A stretch of 64,000 nucleotides of DNA from Legionella quinlivanii (GTDB taxonomy: Bacteria > Pseudomonadota > Gammaproteobacteria > Legionellales > Legionellaceae): NCBI RefSeq assembly GCF_003265995.1, contig NZ_MVJN01000001.1:248001-312000 (forward strand), given 5' to 3'. Below are positions 9,328 through 16,497 of this stretch, piece after piece. The notes beneath the pieces are model-generated. The model searched no databases, was not told the DNA's origin, and saw only the letters and a program-made list of their open reading frames with translations. The position numbers were made by a program, and so were the translations under genes. Within the stretch, counting starts at the first letter, position 1. The number at the start of each line of letters is the position of its first letter.

Positions 9328-10839
9328 GTGAAAATATTAATAACTACCGCTCCTTTCGAGGCCGAAAATACAGGCGACATCAGCTACGCGCGTCAGATGG
9401 AGAGATGTTTAAGAGATTCAGGACATGAAGTAACTTATCTGCGTGCTCAAGAGCTTGGCTTAGCCGTCGAAGTGAGTAAAGCGCTTGATACCTCTATTAG
9501 GTTAAGTGAAACCTACGCTGCACTAAAAAAAATTGGCGACTCATTACTGCATCATATCTTGACCACAATCCCCAAAGACACGGTTCTTTTCATGCATTTC
9601 AGAATTCCTCATACTGGATTTAGCTTCTCAGCAAAGCATCTTTCTCAGCTAAAAGCAGCAGGATATAAAATATGTGCTTTGATTAATGAACATAGCTGCA
9701 ATAGAGAGGAACCTACCGAGATAGATAGAAATTATCAGACAGCCCAATTAATTCCTTTTTTTGATCAAGTTATTACATTTAATCCTATAGATAAAGCAGG
9801 CTTACTTAAGACAGCAGAAACCAAAAATTTTTATCACTGTACCGATACCAAGATGTCTTTAGCTAAAAGCAATGCATGGACTCTTTTTCAGGTCGGTGAT
9901 GAATACCCTGCACAACTCTCATTGGAAGAAAGAATATCTCTTATTCCAGCCCCTATACTAAGCGCTAAAAAATATGATCCTGGTCCTGCAGAAAGACCAG
10001 ATAATATATTGATGTTTGGAACTATCCGACGAAACAAGGGAAACACCGCCACGCTAAATTTAGCCCGATTGCTGGCTGAGAAAGGAATATCAACTATTCA
10101 GATTAAAATTGTAGGTAAAGTACTTGCTGATATGAATGGTTTTAGTTCCTTCAGACAATATGTATTGTCCACTTTTCCTGACCGCCTGGGATTTTGTGCT
10201 GATTTTAAGCCTCTCGAACGCATGCTCGCTGAAAAAGAGCACAGAATAGCAAAATTATCATCCTTAGATGACTATGAAAACGAGTTCAATAATTTATGTA
10301 GAGAAATAGTCAGGGATTTGGAGTCGCAGGTCACGAAAAAAAAACCTAAAGCCCTACCCATTGAATTTCATATCGATGTGAGTGAGGAGGCTTTCCGAAC
10401 ATTGTGCCATCAATCTCGCTACGGTATTAAATTCGACAAAAAAGGGTTTTGCGATAATGCCTCAACTATCATTAACATGATGGGTTTCGGATTGATTGTG
10501 ATTTCAAACAAGACCCGTATGCTCAATCCTGTTTTCGATGATTGTCCCGCAGAGGAATTGCCTTTAGTTTTATTGGACACGACTGAACCCGAAGCAGAAC
10601 TTCTTTTTCAAACCATCTTTTATTTAAAAAGAGATGTACCTGCAAGACAGCGGATTCTGAAAAATCTGGAACGGGTAATGACCACAATATATGATCCAAT
10701 GCGCGTGACGGCTCAGGTTGTGAGAGTGCTTGAAAAGGCATTGAATATTGAGCGACATGCCAAACAGGAAGATGAGGAGACAGATAAAACTGAAAACAAG
10801 CTCTCATCAAACTGTGTCACGTCATCTCGAACGCAGTGA
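9328..10839 (+). CDS. GT-B fold glycosyltransferase-like protein, candidate Dot/Icm effector
   Basis: The 503-residue chain starts with GTG; the in-frame alternatives are poor and the upstream ATG runs straight into a stop. The N-terminus (MKILITTAPFEAENTGDISY) resembles a GT-B nucleotide-sugar transferase, and ILMFGTIRRNKGN at 227-239 matches the start of the second Rossmann domain. Near the C-terminus the acidic stretch QEDEETDKTENK resembles the Glu-rich signal seen on many Dot/Icm substrates. Residues 495-503 are encoded inside a palindromic repeat, so the natural end of the protein has been replaced or extended. It follows the TolC gene by 62 bp. Donor and acceptor cannot be read from the sequence; effector status is inference. 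Confidence 0.65.
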   Translation: MKILITTAPFEAENTGDISYARQMERCLRDSGHEVTYLRAQELGLAVEVSKALDTSIRLSETYAALKKIGDSLLHHILTTIPKDTVLFMHFRIPHTGFSFSAKHLSQLKAAGYKICALINEHSCNREEPTEIDRNYQTAQLIPFFDQVITFNPIDKAGLLKTAETKNFYHCTDTKMSLAKSNAWTLFQVGDEYPAQLSLEERISLIPAPILSAKKYDPGPAERPDNILMFGTIRRNKGNTATLNLARLLAEKGISTIQIKIVGKVLADMNGFSSFRQYVLSTFPDRLGFCADFKPLERMLAEKEHRIAKLSSLDDYENEFNNLCREIVRDLESQVTKKKPKALPIEFHIDVSEEAFRTLCHQSRYGIKFDKKGFCDNASTIINMMGFGLIVISNKTRMLNPVFDDCPAEELPLVLLDTTEPEAELLFQTIFYLKRDVPARQRILKNLERVMTTIYDPMRVTAQVVRVLEKALNIERHAKQEDEETDKTENKLSSNCVTSSRTQ

Positions 10840-10928
10840 GAGATCTCCGAATGCGGGCACAAACCAGGATTTGGGAGATCTCTCACTGCGTTCGAGATGA
10901 CGGCGTGCCTGTGAGTAATGACACAGTT
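10810..10928. repeat. Nested palindromic repeat, MITE-like
   Basis: Two perfect 28-bp inverted arms (10821-10848 and 10874-10901) enclose a 25-bp loop. Outside them lies a second perfect inverted pair of 10 bp (10810-10819 and 10919-10928). The arm begins GTCATCTCGAACGCAGTGAG. The outer arm starts exactly at codon 495 of the upstream glycosyltransferase gene and supplies its stop codon. Nested arms of this kind suggest a small non-autonomous mobile element, which could also act as a transcription terminator. Confidence 0.85.
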
Positions 10929-10951
10929 TAATGAACCCTCTCTAAAAATTC

Positions 10952-12358
10952 CTAGCTATCAATTATCATAAATCTTCCAACCAGAGAATCATCACTCGTA
11001 TTGTGTTTCTTGTTCATAGAGTTGGAAGCATAGAAGCGAGACAAACCAGGAGCTAGTTTAATAGCCCCGTTTAAATCCGTCTGGGTTCTTCTGTGATATT
11101 CAGAAGAAACACGCTCTCGTAGGGCTTCTGGAACTAAAGTAGCCGAAACGCCGATATGGTAATAGGGCATCTTTTCTTCACTTAATCCTGTATTTTCACC
11201 AGGGGCTAGAGCCTCAAGATGCCGAACAGCTTCGTAGTCAATTAGACGATTATATATTTCTCCAACTTCAATTACGGAATGGTGGCCGTTATAAACAATG
11301 ACTCCACATAAAACTATCGCTAGATAACCTGCAGATCGGGATTGAAAAATTCCCAATGAATCATGAAAAAAGCCGAGATCAAGCAGCGCAACAAATACTC
11401 TAGCCGCAGTTGATGACGCACTGGCAATCAAGGGTAAAGAAGACCCATTTCCTGCACCCCAGCTTGCGAGATGTTGGATATAGGGCACCGGCACTCGTTT
11501 TATAAAATCTTTTGGACGGTCCGCAGGGTTTAAAGGGATTTTGTAAAAGGCCATTTTTTCTTCAAGAGCTTTCAGCGCCTGGTTCGCTTCTGGAAGGGTT
11601 CTATGAGAGGCAGATATATCGTTTTCAAATCTTCCAGCAGCGACTGCGGCATCATATTTTTCAACGACCACCCTTGCCTTCTGATAAACATCCGCAGCGG
11701 CAAAAGCAGCCTTTCCAGATCTATAAGCCCGAGTATGAAGAGCCGCACGTGGAGCGATGTCAGTGCCAATCTCCATGCCTAGGCCGCGGGTTATGGCAAG
11801 ATGCTCCGGGGTGCGGCGTACTCGCATATCGAGCTCTGCCTGGGTTGGCATTATCCACCTGTAAATGCTTTCAAACTCCAGTTTGCTTTCACCAGTCTTA
11901 GTCCGTGCCAGTTGTTCTACATAGCAGAAAGAGCAATCAGTGATCATCTTCACCACCTTGCTTAAGCAATTTACATCGGTAGTTCTCCTTATTCTTTCGG
12001 GCTCCATAATTGCCGAGAATCTTATTAAAAGCTCTTTCAGCAACTCCTTACTGCTCTTGATTTCAGCAGTAGAATAGTCCTGCATCACCCCTTCCCACTG
12101 CGGATCATCCGATGAATGTTCAGAGATAAGAAAATCCAGTGATTTCTCCTCAGACGCATTCAATTTAACACTTGTCTCTAGTTTATTTAGAATGGGAGTA
12201 ATAACTACGGCTCTCAATTTCTGAGCTGCGTTCGCAATCTCTATTTTACAGTCAGCATCATCTTTAATAACGTGCAAAACAGACTCTGCAAAATTACTAT
12301 CTTGTTTCGCGGTAGGCAAAAGCGTCTCCCTGGTAAAAACAATTTCTTTGGTTATCAC
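10952..12358 (-). CDS. Orphan protein, candidate Dot/Icm effector
   Basis: I do not recognise this 468-residue protein. It has no signal peptide. The first 160 residues are mostly helical and polar. A hydrophobic patch at about 340-357 leads into NGHHSVIEVGEIYNRL (357-372), whose paired His, Ser and Glu could be a catalytic or metal site. The C-terminus is polar (NKKHNTSDDSLVGRFMIIDS). The start is GTG at 12358, 15 bp after the stop of the kinase gene on the same strand, so the two are likely cotranscribed. Its place beside a eukaryotic-like kinase and a glycosyltransferase suggests an effector; the sequence itself gives no enzymatic assignment. Confidence 0.6.
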   Translation of the reverse strand: MITKEIVFTRETLLPTAKQDSNFAESVLHVIKDDADCKIEIANAAQKLRAVVITPILNKLETSVKLNASEEKSLDFLISEHSSDDPQWEGVMQDYSTAEIKSSKELLKELLIRFSAIMEPERIRRTTDVNCLSKVVKMITDCSFCYVEQLARTKTGESKLEFESIYRWIMPTQAELDMRVRRTPEHLAITRGLGMEIGTDIAPRAALHTRAYRSGKAAFAAADVYQKARVVVEKYDAAVAAGRFENDISASHRTLPEANQALKALEEKMAFYKIPLNPADRPKDFIKRVPVPYIQHLASWGAGNGSSLPLIASASSTAARVFVALLDLGFFHDSLGIFQSRSAGYLAIVLCGVIVYNGHHSVIEVGEIYNRLIDYEAVRHLEALAPGENTGLSEEKMPYYHIGVSATLVPEALRERVSSEYHRRTQTDLNGAIKLAPGLSRFYASNSMNKKHNTSDDSLVGRFMIIDS

Positions 12359-12373
12359 GTCTTGGACCTGATT

Positions 12374-14005
12374 TTAGAGTTGTTGTACATATCCTGAAAA
12401 ATGGCTATCCCGTTTAACGATAGACAAACGCGCCTCGCTAGTCATTGTCGAGCTATCTTTTTGGAAAAATGCACAATTATTCTCCCCTACTTTAGAACTT
12501 GTTGGCGATTGTAACTCGTTGACCCAGCTATTTTTGTTCGTTAATAACATGATAATCGCATCTAAACTGTTTTTTATTTTGCTGGCATCTTCGAAGGAGA
12601 AGGCTTCAAGTTCGACATTTAGTTCATCTTTAGCATGTTTAAAAACTGTTTCATCCTGAACAAGGCAACAGGATACTATAAGTTTTTTTAATATCGAATG
12701 AATGTGATCATGAGGCCCAGATAAGGAATTCAAAATTTTATATAACGATAAAATAGCCGCAGCAGCTTCATTTAAATTATGAATAATCTTCAGTCGAGCA
12801 CCAGCAGACAATCCCGTAAATCGTCCCTGATATTCTTCTAGTCCAACACGACATAAACTAAGAATTTCAGCAACATCAAGTGCTGTAGGAGTACTCCTGA
12901 CTTGATAAAAATCGCTGGGCTTTTTTAACAGATCAAATAAAACATTATTCCTATCTTTTACACGGGTGGTATAGCCACTTTTATCCGTTAATTCCCTGAC
13001 TTTTATTTCAACCATTTTTTTTAGTTCATCATCAATCGATTCAAAACGACATTCCTCTTTAAAATCATGAGGCGCCAAAGGATGAAGTCCTAAAGCATCC
13101 AGTTGAGTTATTTTGCTTTGAAATGTTCCGCATGAATCATAAACGGCATAACAGACAGAGGAATAGTAGCCACTCTTGCTTACATCTTTGGGGTTTAAAT
13201 AAACGTATATGGTTTGTTTTGAGGGGGCTTCTGGTGGAGGATAAAATTCAAACTGATACTCGCCCAACCAGTCCCCGAAAATCCAGTCTGTATACCAGCG
13301 AATACGATCTGAAAAAGGGGTAAAAAACACATGCAGCATTTTAACAATATCATCTCGCCATGCGTCAGCATCGGCAACATCATAACGCCTGGCTCTTCCG
13401 TAATCGATTAAATGAGGAGTACCTTCTTCATCAACGACAATGTTTTTTCCATGGATATCACCATGTATATAAGCTGTCTGTGAAAGAGAGTTTTTTCCAG
13501 TATGTATTTCTTGCAGAGCAAGCGCAATTTTAATTGCTAGCTCATATCGCTGATCGAGCGAAGCCTTATGCCTGTCAAGGTATTCAAATAAACGGATGCC
13601 GAGAAATTGATAGGCTATATAATGCTTCAGAGGGTATTTCTTTGAGCAGCTTGTCCGTGTCGCTCTTTGGCCAGCTATTCTTAAATCCTGAGCCACTTTC
13701 GACTCCTCAGCAGAATTAGCAGCTTCCTTTTCACTCGTAACTACTTTTAAGGCAATTAAATGGCCGCTCTCCCCTTCAGCAAGCTTGGCATGCCCATTTA
13801 TTCCTGCCCCTAAATAGCTCCCTTTCCCTGACATAGCCACAATCTGACGATCTATAACTATAAATGAGTGATTTAAAATATCGGGATAATCTTTCCTGCG
13901 CAGTTTATTACCGTCCGGCAACAGCCTCCCTTCTGGCATTAATATTTTTTTGGCAAAATCCCATTCAAATGCCTTTTCTTCTACTGACCATTCGATTTCA
14001 GGCAT
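12374..14005 (-). CDS. Eukaryotic-like Ser/Thr protein kinase, LegK-type candidate effector
   Basis: The 543-residue protein carries a protein-kinase domain at about residues 55-300. The glycine loop is GKGSYLGAGINGHAK (about 60-74) and the ATP lysine is K87 in ALKVV. The catalytic loop YIHGDIHGKN has D183 and N188. The metal-binding motif reads DYG (201-203) in place of DFG. The catalytic loop lacks the Arg of HRD and is closer to the HGDxxxxN form of aminoglycoside-kinase-like and atypical kinases. The C-terminal 240 residues are an unrecognised helical domain. An AAAGGAAG site precedes the ATG. Legionella injects several such kinases into host cells, so an effector role is likely but inferred. 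Confidence 0.8.
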   Translation of the reverse strand: MPEIEWSVEEKAFEWDFAKKILMPEGRLLPDGNKLRRKDYPDILNHSFIVIDRQIVAMSGKGSYLGAGINGHAKLAEGESGHLIALKVVTSEKEAANSAEESKVAQDLRIAGQRATRTSCSKKYPLKHYIAYQFLGIRLFEYLDRHKASLDQRYELAIKIALALQEIHTGKNSLSQTAYIHGDIHGKNIVVDEEGTPHLIDYGRARRYDVADADAWRDDIVKMLHVFFTPFSDRIRWYTDWIFGDWLGEYQFEFYPPPEAPSKQTIYVYLNPKDVSKSGYYSSVCYAVYDSCGTFQSKITQLDALGLHPLAPHDFKEECRFESIDDELKKMVEIKVRELTDKSGYTTRVKDRNNVLFDLLKKPSDFYQVRSTPTALDVAEILSLCRVGLEEYQGRFTGLSAGARLKIIHNLNEAAAAILSLYKILNSLSGPHDHIHSILKKLIVSCCLVQDETVFKHAKDELNVELEAFSFEDASKIKNSLDAIIMLLTNKNSWVNELQSPTSSKVGENNCAFFQKDSSTMTSEARLSIVKRDSHFSGYVQQL

Positions 14006-14148
14006 AAAACAATCTTCCTTTAAGATGTTTTTTTGTCAAAAAAGAGCGGTTAATATACCATAAGCGGCTTTATTGATCAATTTATGATCACCCAAGCTTA
14101 CGCAGTCATCGCGTAAGTAATTAGCCTGAATTTTAGTGATCTGATTAT

Positions 14149-14161
14149 AGCTCCGGGAGCT
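14149..14161. other. Short perfect hairpin downstream of the double-glycine peptide gene
   Basis: AGCTCC-G-GGAGCT forms a 6-bp stem about 41 bp after the stop of the small peptide gene. No T-run follows on either strand, so it is a weak terminator candidate only. Confidence 0.3.
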
Positions 14162-14202
14162 GCTTAATCCGGAAGCAAAAGAGTGAATATGGATAGAGGG
14201 GC

Positions 14203-14391
14203 TTATTTGTGTTTCTTTTTGTTTTTTTTCTTGTCTTTCTGTTTGCCGCCACCAGTCTTCAGCCACATGTCGCTACTCCCCATGTCGCCAACTCCCAGGT
14301 CGCCGCCGCCAACCCCCCCTGAGAGTTTTTCCAGTTCAGTATCTGAAACTTTATCCAGTTTTTTATCTTTTGGTGTAGATTTTTCTGACAT
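14203..14391 (-). CDS. Double-glycine leader peptide, putative bacteriocin-like or secreted small peptide
   Basis: This 62-residue peptide starts with ATG at 14391, preceded by AGGAGA at 5-6 bp. Residues 1-26 fit a double-glycine leader: hydrophobic L12, V15, L20 and L23 fall at -15, -12, -7 and -4 from the G25-G26 cleavage site, and E19 is at -8. The predicted mature part is 36 residues, glycine-rich first (VGGGDLGVGDMGSSD), then one Trp and a lysine-rich tail (KDKKKNKKKHK). Such leaders are cut by C39 peptidase ABC transporters during export. No C39 domain is present in this window, so the processing transporter would be elsewhere. A strong sigma70-type promoter lies upstream. No immunity gene is recognisable. 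Confidence 0.75.
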   Translation of the reverse strand: MSEKSTPKDKKLDKVSDTELEKLSGGVGGGDLGVGDMGSSDMWLKTGGGKQKDKKKNKKKHK

Positions 14392-14405
14392 AAGTATCTC
14401 CTGTG

Positions 14406-14419
14406 GCAAGATATCTTGC
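14406..14419. promoter_or_regulatory. 14-bp perfect palindrome at the start of the peptide mRNA
   Basis: GCAAGATATCTTGC is a perfect 14-bp palindrome located 7 bp downstream of the -10 box and 15 bp upstream of the peptide start codon. This position, overlapping the expected transcription start, suits a repressor operator or a short 5' hairpin near the ribosome site. Confidence 0.45.
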
Positions 14420-14425
14420 TTAACT

Positions 14426-14454
14426 AGTATAGAAAATGTTTAAATATTTATCAA
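14426..14454 (-). promoter_or_regulatory. Sigma70-type promoter of the double-glycine peptide gene
   Basis: On the minus strand TTGATA (14454-14449) and TATACT (14431-14426) are separated by exactly 17 bp. Both hexamers differ from consensus at one or two positions. This predicts transcription starting near 14419, about 28 nt before the ATG. Confidence 0.65.
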
Positions 14455-14674
14455 CTAAACGGTGGCAATTTACTAAATAATCACAAATTCACTACTTATT
14501 GATTGGGGCAGTTTTCCGATGCTCATTCACTCTGATTTTAAGCTGCCCAAAGGTTAATGGTGGCAGAAAGAGATTAAGCAGCATTGTAATCTTAGGCAAC
14601 GAAGCTTTTACTTCCTTTCAAATTAAAAGGCGCTATCATTAGCTTTTTAAAAGGGTGCTTGGTACTAGCGCTGA

Positions 14675-14914
14675 CAAGATAGTGGAATTTACTGCCCCCT
14701 GTGTTTCCGTTTTGAAGATCTGAGCAATCTTATTGTCAATCCTGACTTATTAAATACTCAGTATCGAATGTTCTGTTTGGATGGAGGATTTATTCCTGTA
14801 AATCAATTAAATTTTCAAAAACGCCTAAGTATGGGAAAAATTATTATTCAAAAAAAGAACATGGGTAAAGTAGCCTTTTTGAGTAAGGATCTGACGTACA
14901 AGCACATTGATTAA
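14675..14914 (+). pseudogene. Possible C-terminal gene fragment, oxidoreductase-like
   Basis: In the 490-bp stretch between the peptide promoter and the next gene, one plus-strand frame is open for 79 codons to TAA at 14914 but has no proper start. Its translation contains FCLDGGFIPVNQLNFQKRL and then SMGKIIIQ. That loosely recalls the C-terminal end of zinc-type medium-chain dehydrogenases and polyketide enoyl reductase domains, which finish in a similar hydrophobic xxGKIVxx strand. The upstream half of the gap (14455-14670) shows no gene. This is best read as the tail of a gene removed by an insertion or deletion at the edge of the accessory region. Confidence 0.3.
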
Positions 14915-14929
14915 AATAAAGGAATTATC

Positions 14930-15514
14930 ATGGATAAAAAAGAGCAACAAGCCATAAAGAGATCCAAAATTCAGGTTAATTGCTTTGCGCAATCCGCTCT
15001 AGCAATTGATAGCCTTCATGGCCGAGGAAAATTATTAGATGTACCCACAGTAATGCAAGGTCTTATTGATGGCGCACAAAAAATAACCGAAAATAACACA
15101 AAGGAAATCGAACAAATGCTATTTACTCATGCGAAAACCCTTGATTGTGTTTTCTATGATGCATTAAGTCAGTTAGCTGACTGCCAAATGATAAATCAGA
15201 TTGAGGTTTATGCGAATATAGCTTTTCGCGCGCAAAATCAATCTCGAAAGGCTTTATTAGCCCTAGCAGAATTAAAAAACCCTAGGAGAGCAACCTTTAT
15301 AAAACAGCAGAATAATGCGATTAACCAACAGGTTAATAATACATCACAGGAAAAGGTTAAAAATTTTGAAAATTCTGATAAATTTGCAAACGAACTATTA
15401 AAGGAACCCAATTATGAGACATTGGACTCCAGAGGAGCGCCAGAGGCAGGCAGTATTAATCCAAAAATGGAAACCTTGGAGCCAATCTACAGGAGCAACG
15501 ACACCGAAAGGTAA
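14930..15514 (+). CDS. Mobile-element-associated hypothetical protein
   Basis: This 194-residue helical protein has no signal peptide, and an AAAGGA ribosome site precedes its ATG. The first 120 residues look like four or five helices (SKIQVNCFAQSALAIDS, THAKTLDCVFYDALSQLA, EVYANIAFRAQNQSRKALLALAELK). The rest is polar and low in complexity. The final segment, NYETLDSRGAPEAGSINPKMETLEPIYRSND, reads as a short conserved tail. From memory, proteins of this sort occur beside the small gene that overlaps its end, in accessory regions of gammaproteobacteria. Function is unknown; a phage or island origin is likely. Confidence 0.6.
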   Translation: MDKKEQQAIKRSKIQVNCFAQSALAIDSLHGRGKLLDVPTVMQGLIDGAQKITENNTKEIEQMLFTHAKTLDCVFYDALSQLADCQMINQIEVYANIAFRAQNQSRKALLALAELKNPRRATFIKQQNNAINQQVNNTSQEKVKNFENSDKFANELLKEPNYETLDSRGAPEAGSINPKMETLEPIYRSNDTER

Positions 15515-15632
15515 ATCGATTAGCAAAATGAACGCTTATAAGCATGGTGCACGTAATGCAGATGTAAGAGAGGCGGCACAACAACTTGCTGAATGGAAAA
15601 GGACTTTGAGGCAATTAATAGGAAGTATCTAG
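15414..15632 (+). CDS. Small basic protein with TGATTPKGK and KHG motifs, island-associated
   Basis: The 72-residue product overlaps the preceding gene by 101 bp in another frame. It starts MRHWTPEERQRQAVLIQKWK and continues with STGATTPKGKSISKMNAYKHG. This pattern (W-x-PW-x-STGxxTxxGK, then N-A-x-KHG) is a recurrent bacterial small-protein signature that I recognise from phage-like and accessory regions, so I treat it as a real gene despite the long overlap. It is strongly basic and probably binds nucleic acid. Function is unknown. Confidence 0.6.
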   Translation: MRHWTPEERQRQAVLIQKWKPWSQSTGATTPKGKSISKMNAYKHGARNADVREAAQQLAEWKRTLRQLIGSI

Positions 15633-15725
15633 GCTCTAAAAAGAAAAACCCCGGATTCATCACCTACCTATAAGATAAGGAGAGGAGTTGCCCAGGGACA
15701 GTATGTATATTATAGGACAAAACTC

Positions 15726-16418
15726 ATGCAGGATTCAAATCATATTTTCTTTGATGAATTATCAATCATCTTTTCGGAAGAACGATTAGACGGTTACCTT
15801 AGTCATGCTAAATGTAACAATAGCAAAACTGATGCATTGATTGCGTATTCTTGGAATATTGAATTGAGTCAAGCATTATATCCTGCTTTGCAAATACTAG
15901 AAATAACATTCCGGAATTCCCTACATCAAGCACTTAGTGCAAATTTCAATACGGTTTATTGGTTTGACTTACCTTTTTTGCATGAAAGAGAGAAAAATCA
16001 AATTGAACAAGCTAAAGACGACTTAAGAAAAGAGCATAAAAAAATTGAAGCTGGTCGCATAATTGCTAAATTATCATTTGGATTTTGGACATCATTGTTT
16101 GATGTTCGGTACGAGCATGGACAAATTTTATGGCCAAAACTTCTTAAACCTACTTTTCCCTATTTAACTAAAAGACAAAGAACTCGCACTTATGTATCAC
16201 GAGAATTAAATCGTATTCGGTTCTTACGCAACCGTATTTTTCATCACGAACCCATTTGGCACTGGAAAGATTTAGCGGATCAACATGGTAGTATTATAAA
16301 TATGACCAATGGATTATCGCCTTTTGCGTCCGAGTACCTAAATGTATTCGATCAATTTGAAACAGTATACACCGATGGAAGAGCAAAAATAGAAGCCAAA
16401 TTAAGGCAGAAAATGTAG
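15726..16418 (+). CDS. Abi-like protein with HEPN-type RNxxFH motif
   Basis: The 230-residue protein resembles the Abi_2/AbiD-F group of abortive-infection proteins. Visible features are the N-terminal phrase DGYLSHAKCNNSKTDALIAYSWN, a helical core with LEITFRNSLHQAL, the SFGFWTSLFD segment, and RFLRNRIFHHEPI with R168, N169 and H173. The last matches the R-x4-6-H motif of HEPN ribonucleases. Members of this group cleave RNA and stop growth of infected cells. It is followed by a helicase and a PIN nuclease, which together look like a small defence island. The Abi family call is firm; the activity in this strain is inference. Confidence 0.8.
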   Translation: MQDSNHIFFDELSIIFSEERLDGYLSHAKCNNSKTDALIAYSWNIELSQALYPALQILEITFRNSLHQALSANFNTVYWFDLPFLHEREKNQIEQAKDDLRKEHKKIEAGRIIAKLSFGFWTSLFDVRYEHGQILWPKLLKPTFPYLTKRQRTRTYVSRELNRIRFLRNRIFHHEPIWHWKDLADQHGSIINMTNGLSPFASEYLNVFDQFETVYTDGRAKIEAKLRQKM

Positions 16419-16497
16419 GTTTAATTGCTATTGGCTAATAATTTAAATTTATTAATTCTGCTATATTTAAAGAATATTTAATAACCTAACATTGCTC

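Noticed and set aside
11512-11901. 129-codon plus-strand frame inside the orphan effector gene
   Set aside because: It is antisense to a long frame, has no ribosome site, and its composition looks like a reading-frame shadow.
14036-14266. Small minus-strand frame of 76 codons beside the double-glycine peptide gene
   Set aside because: It overlaps the peptide gene in another frame, has no ribosome site and shows no recognisable motif.
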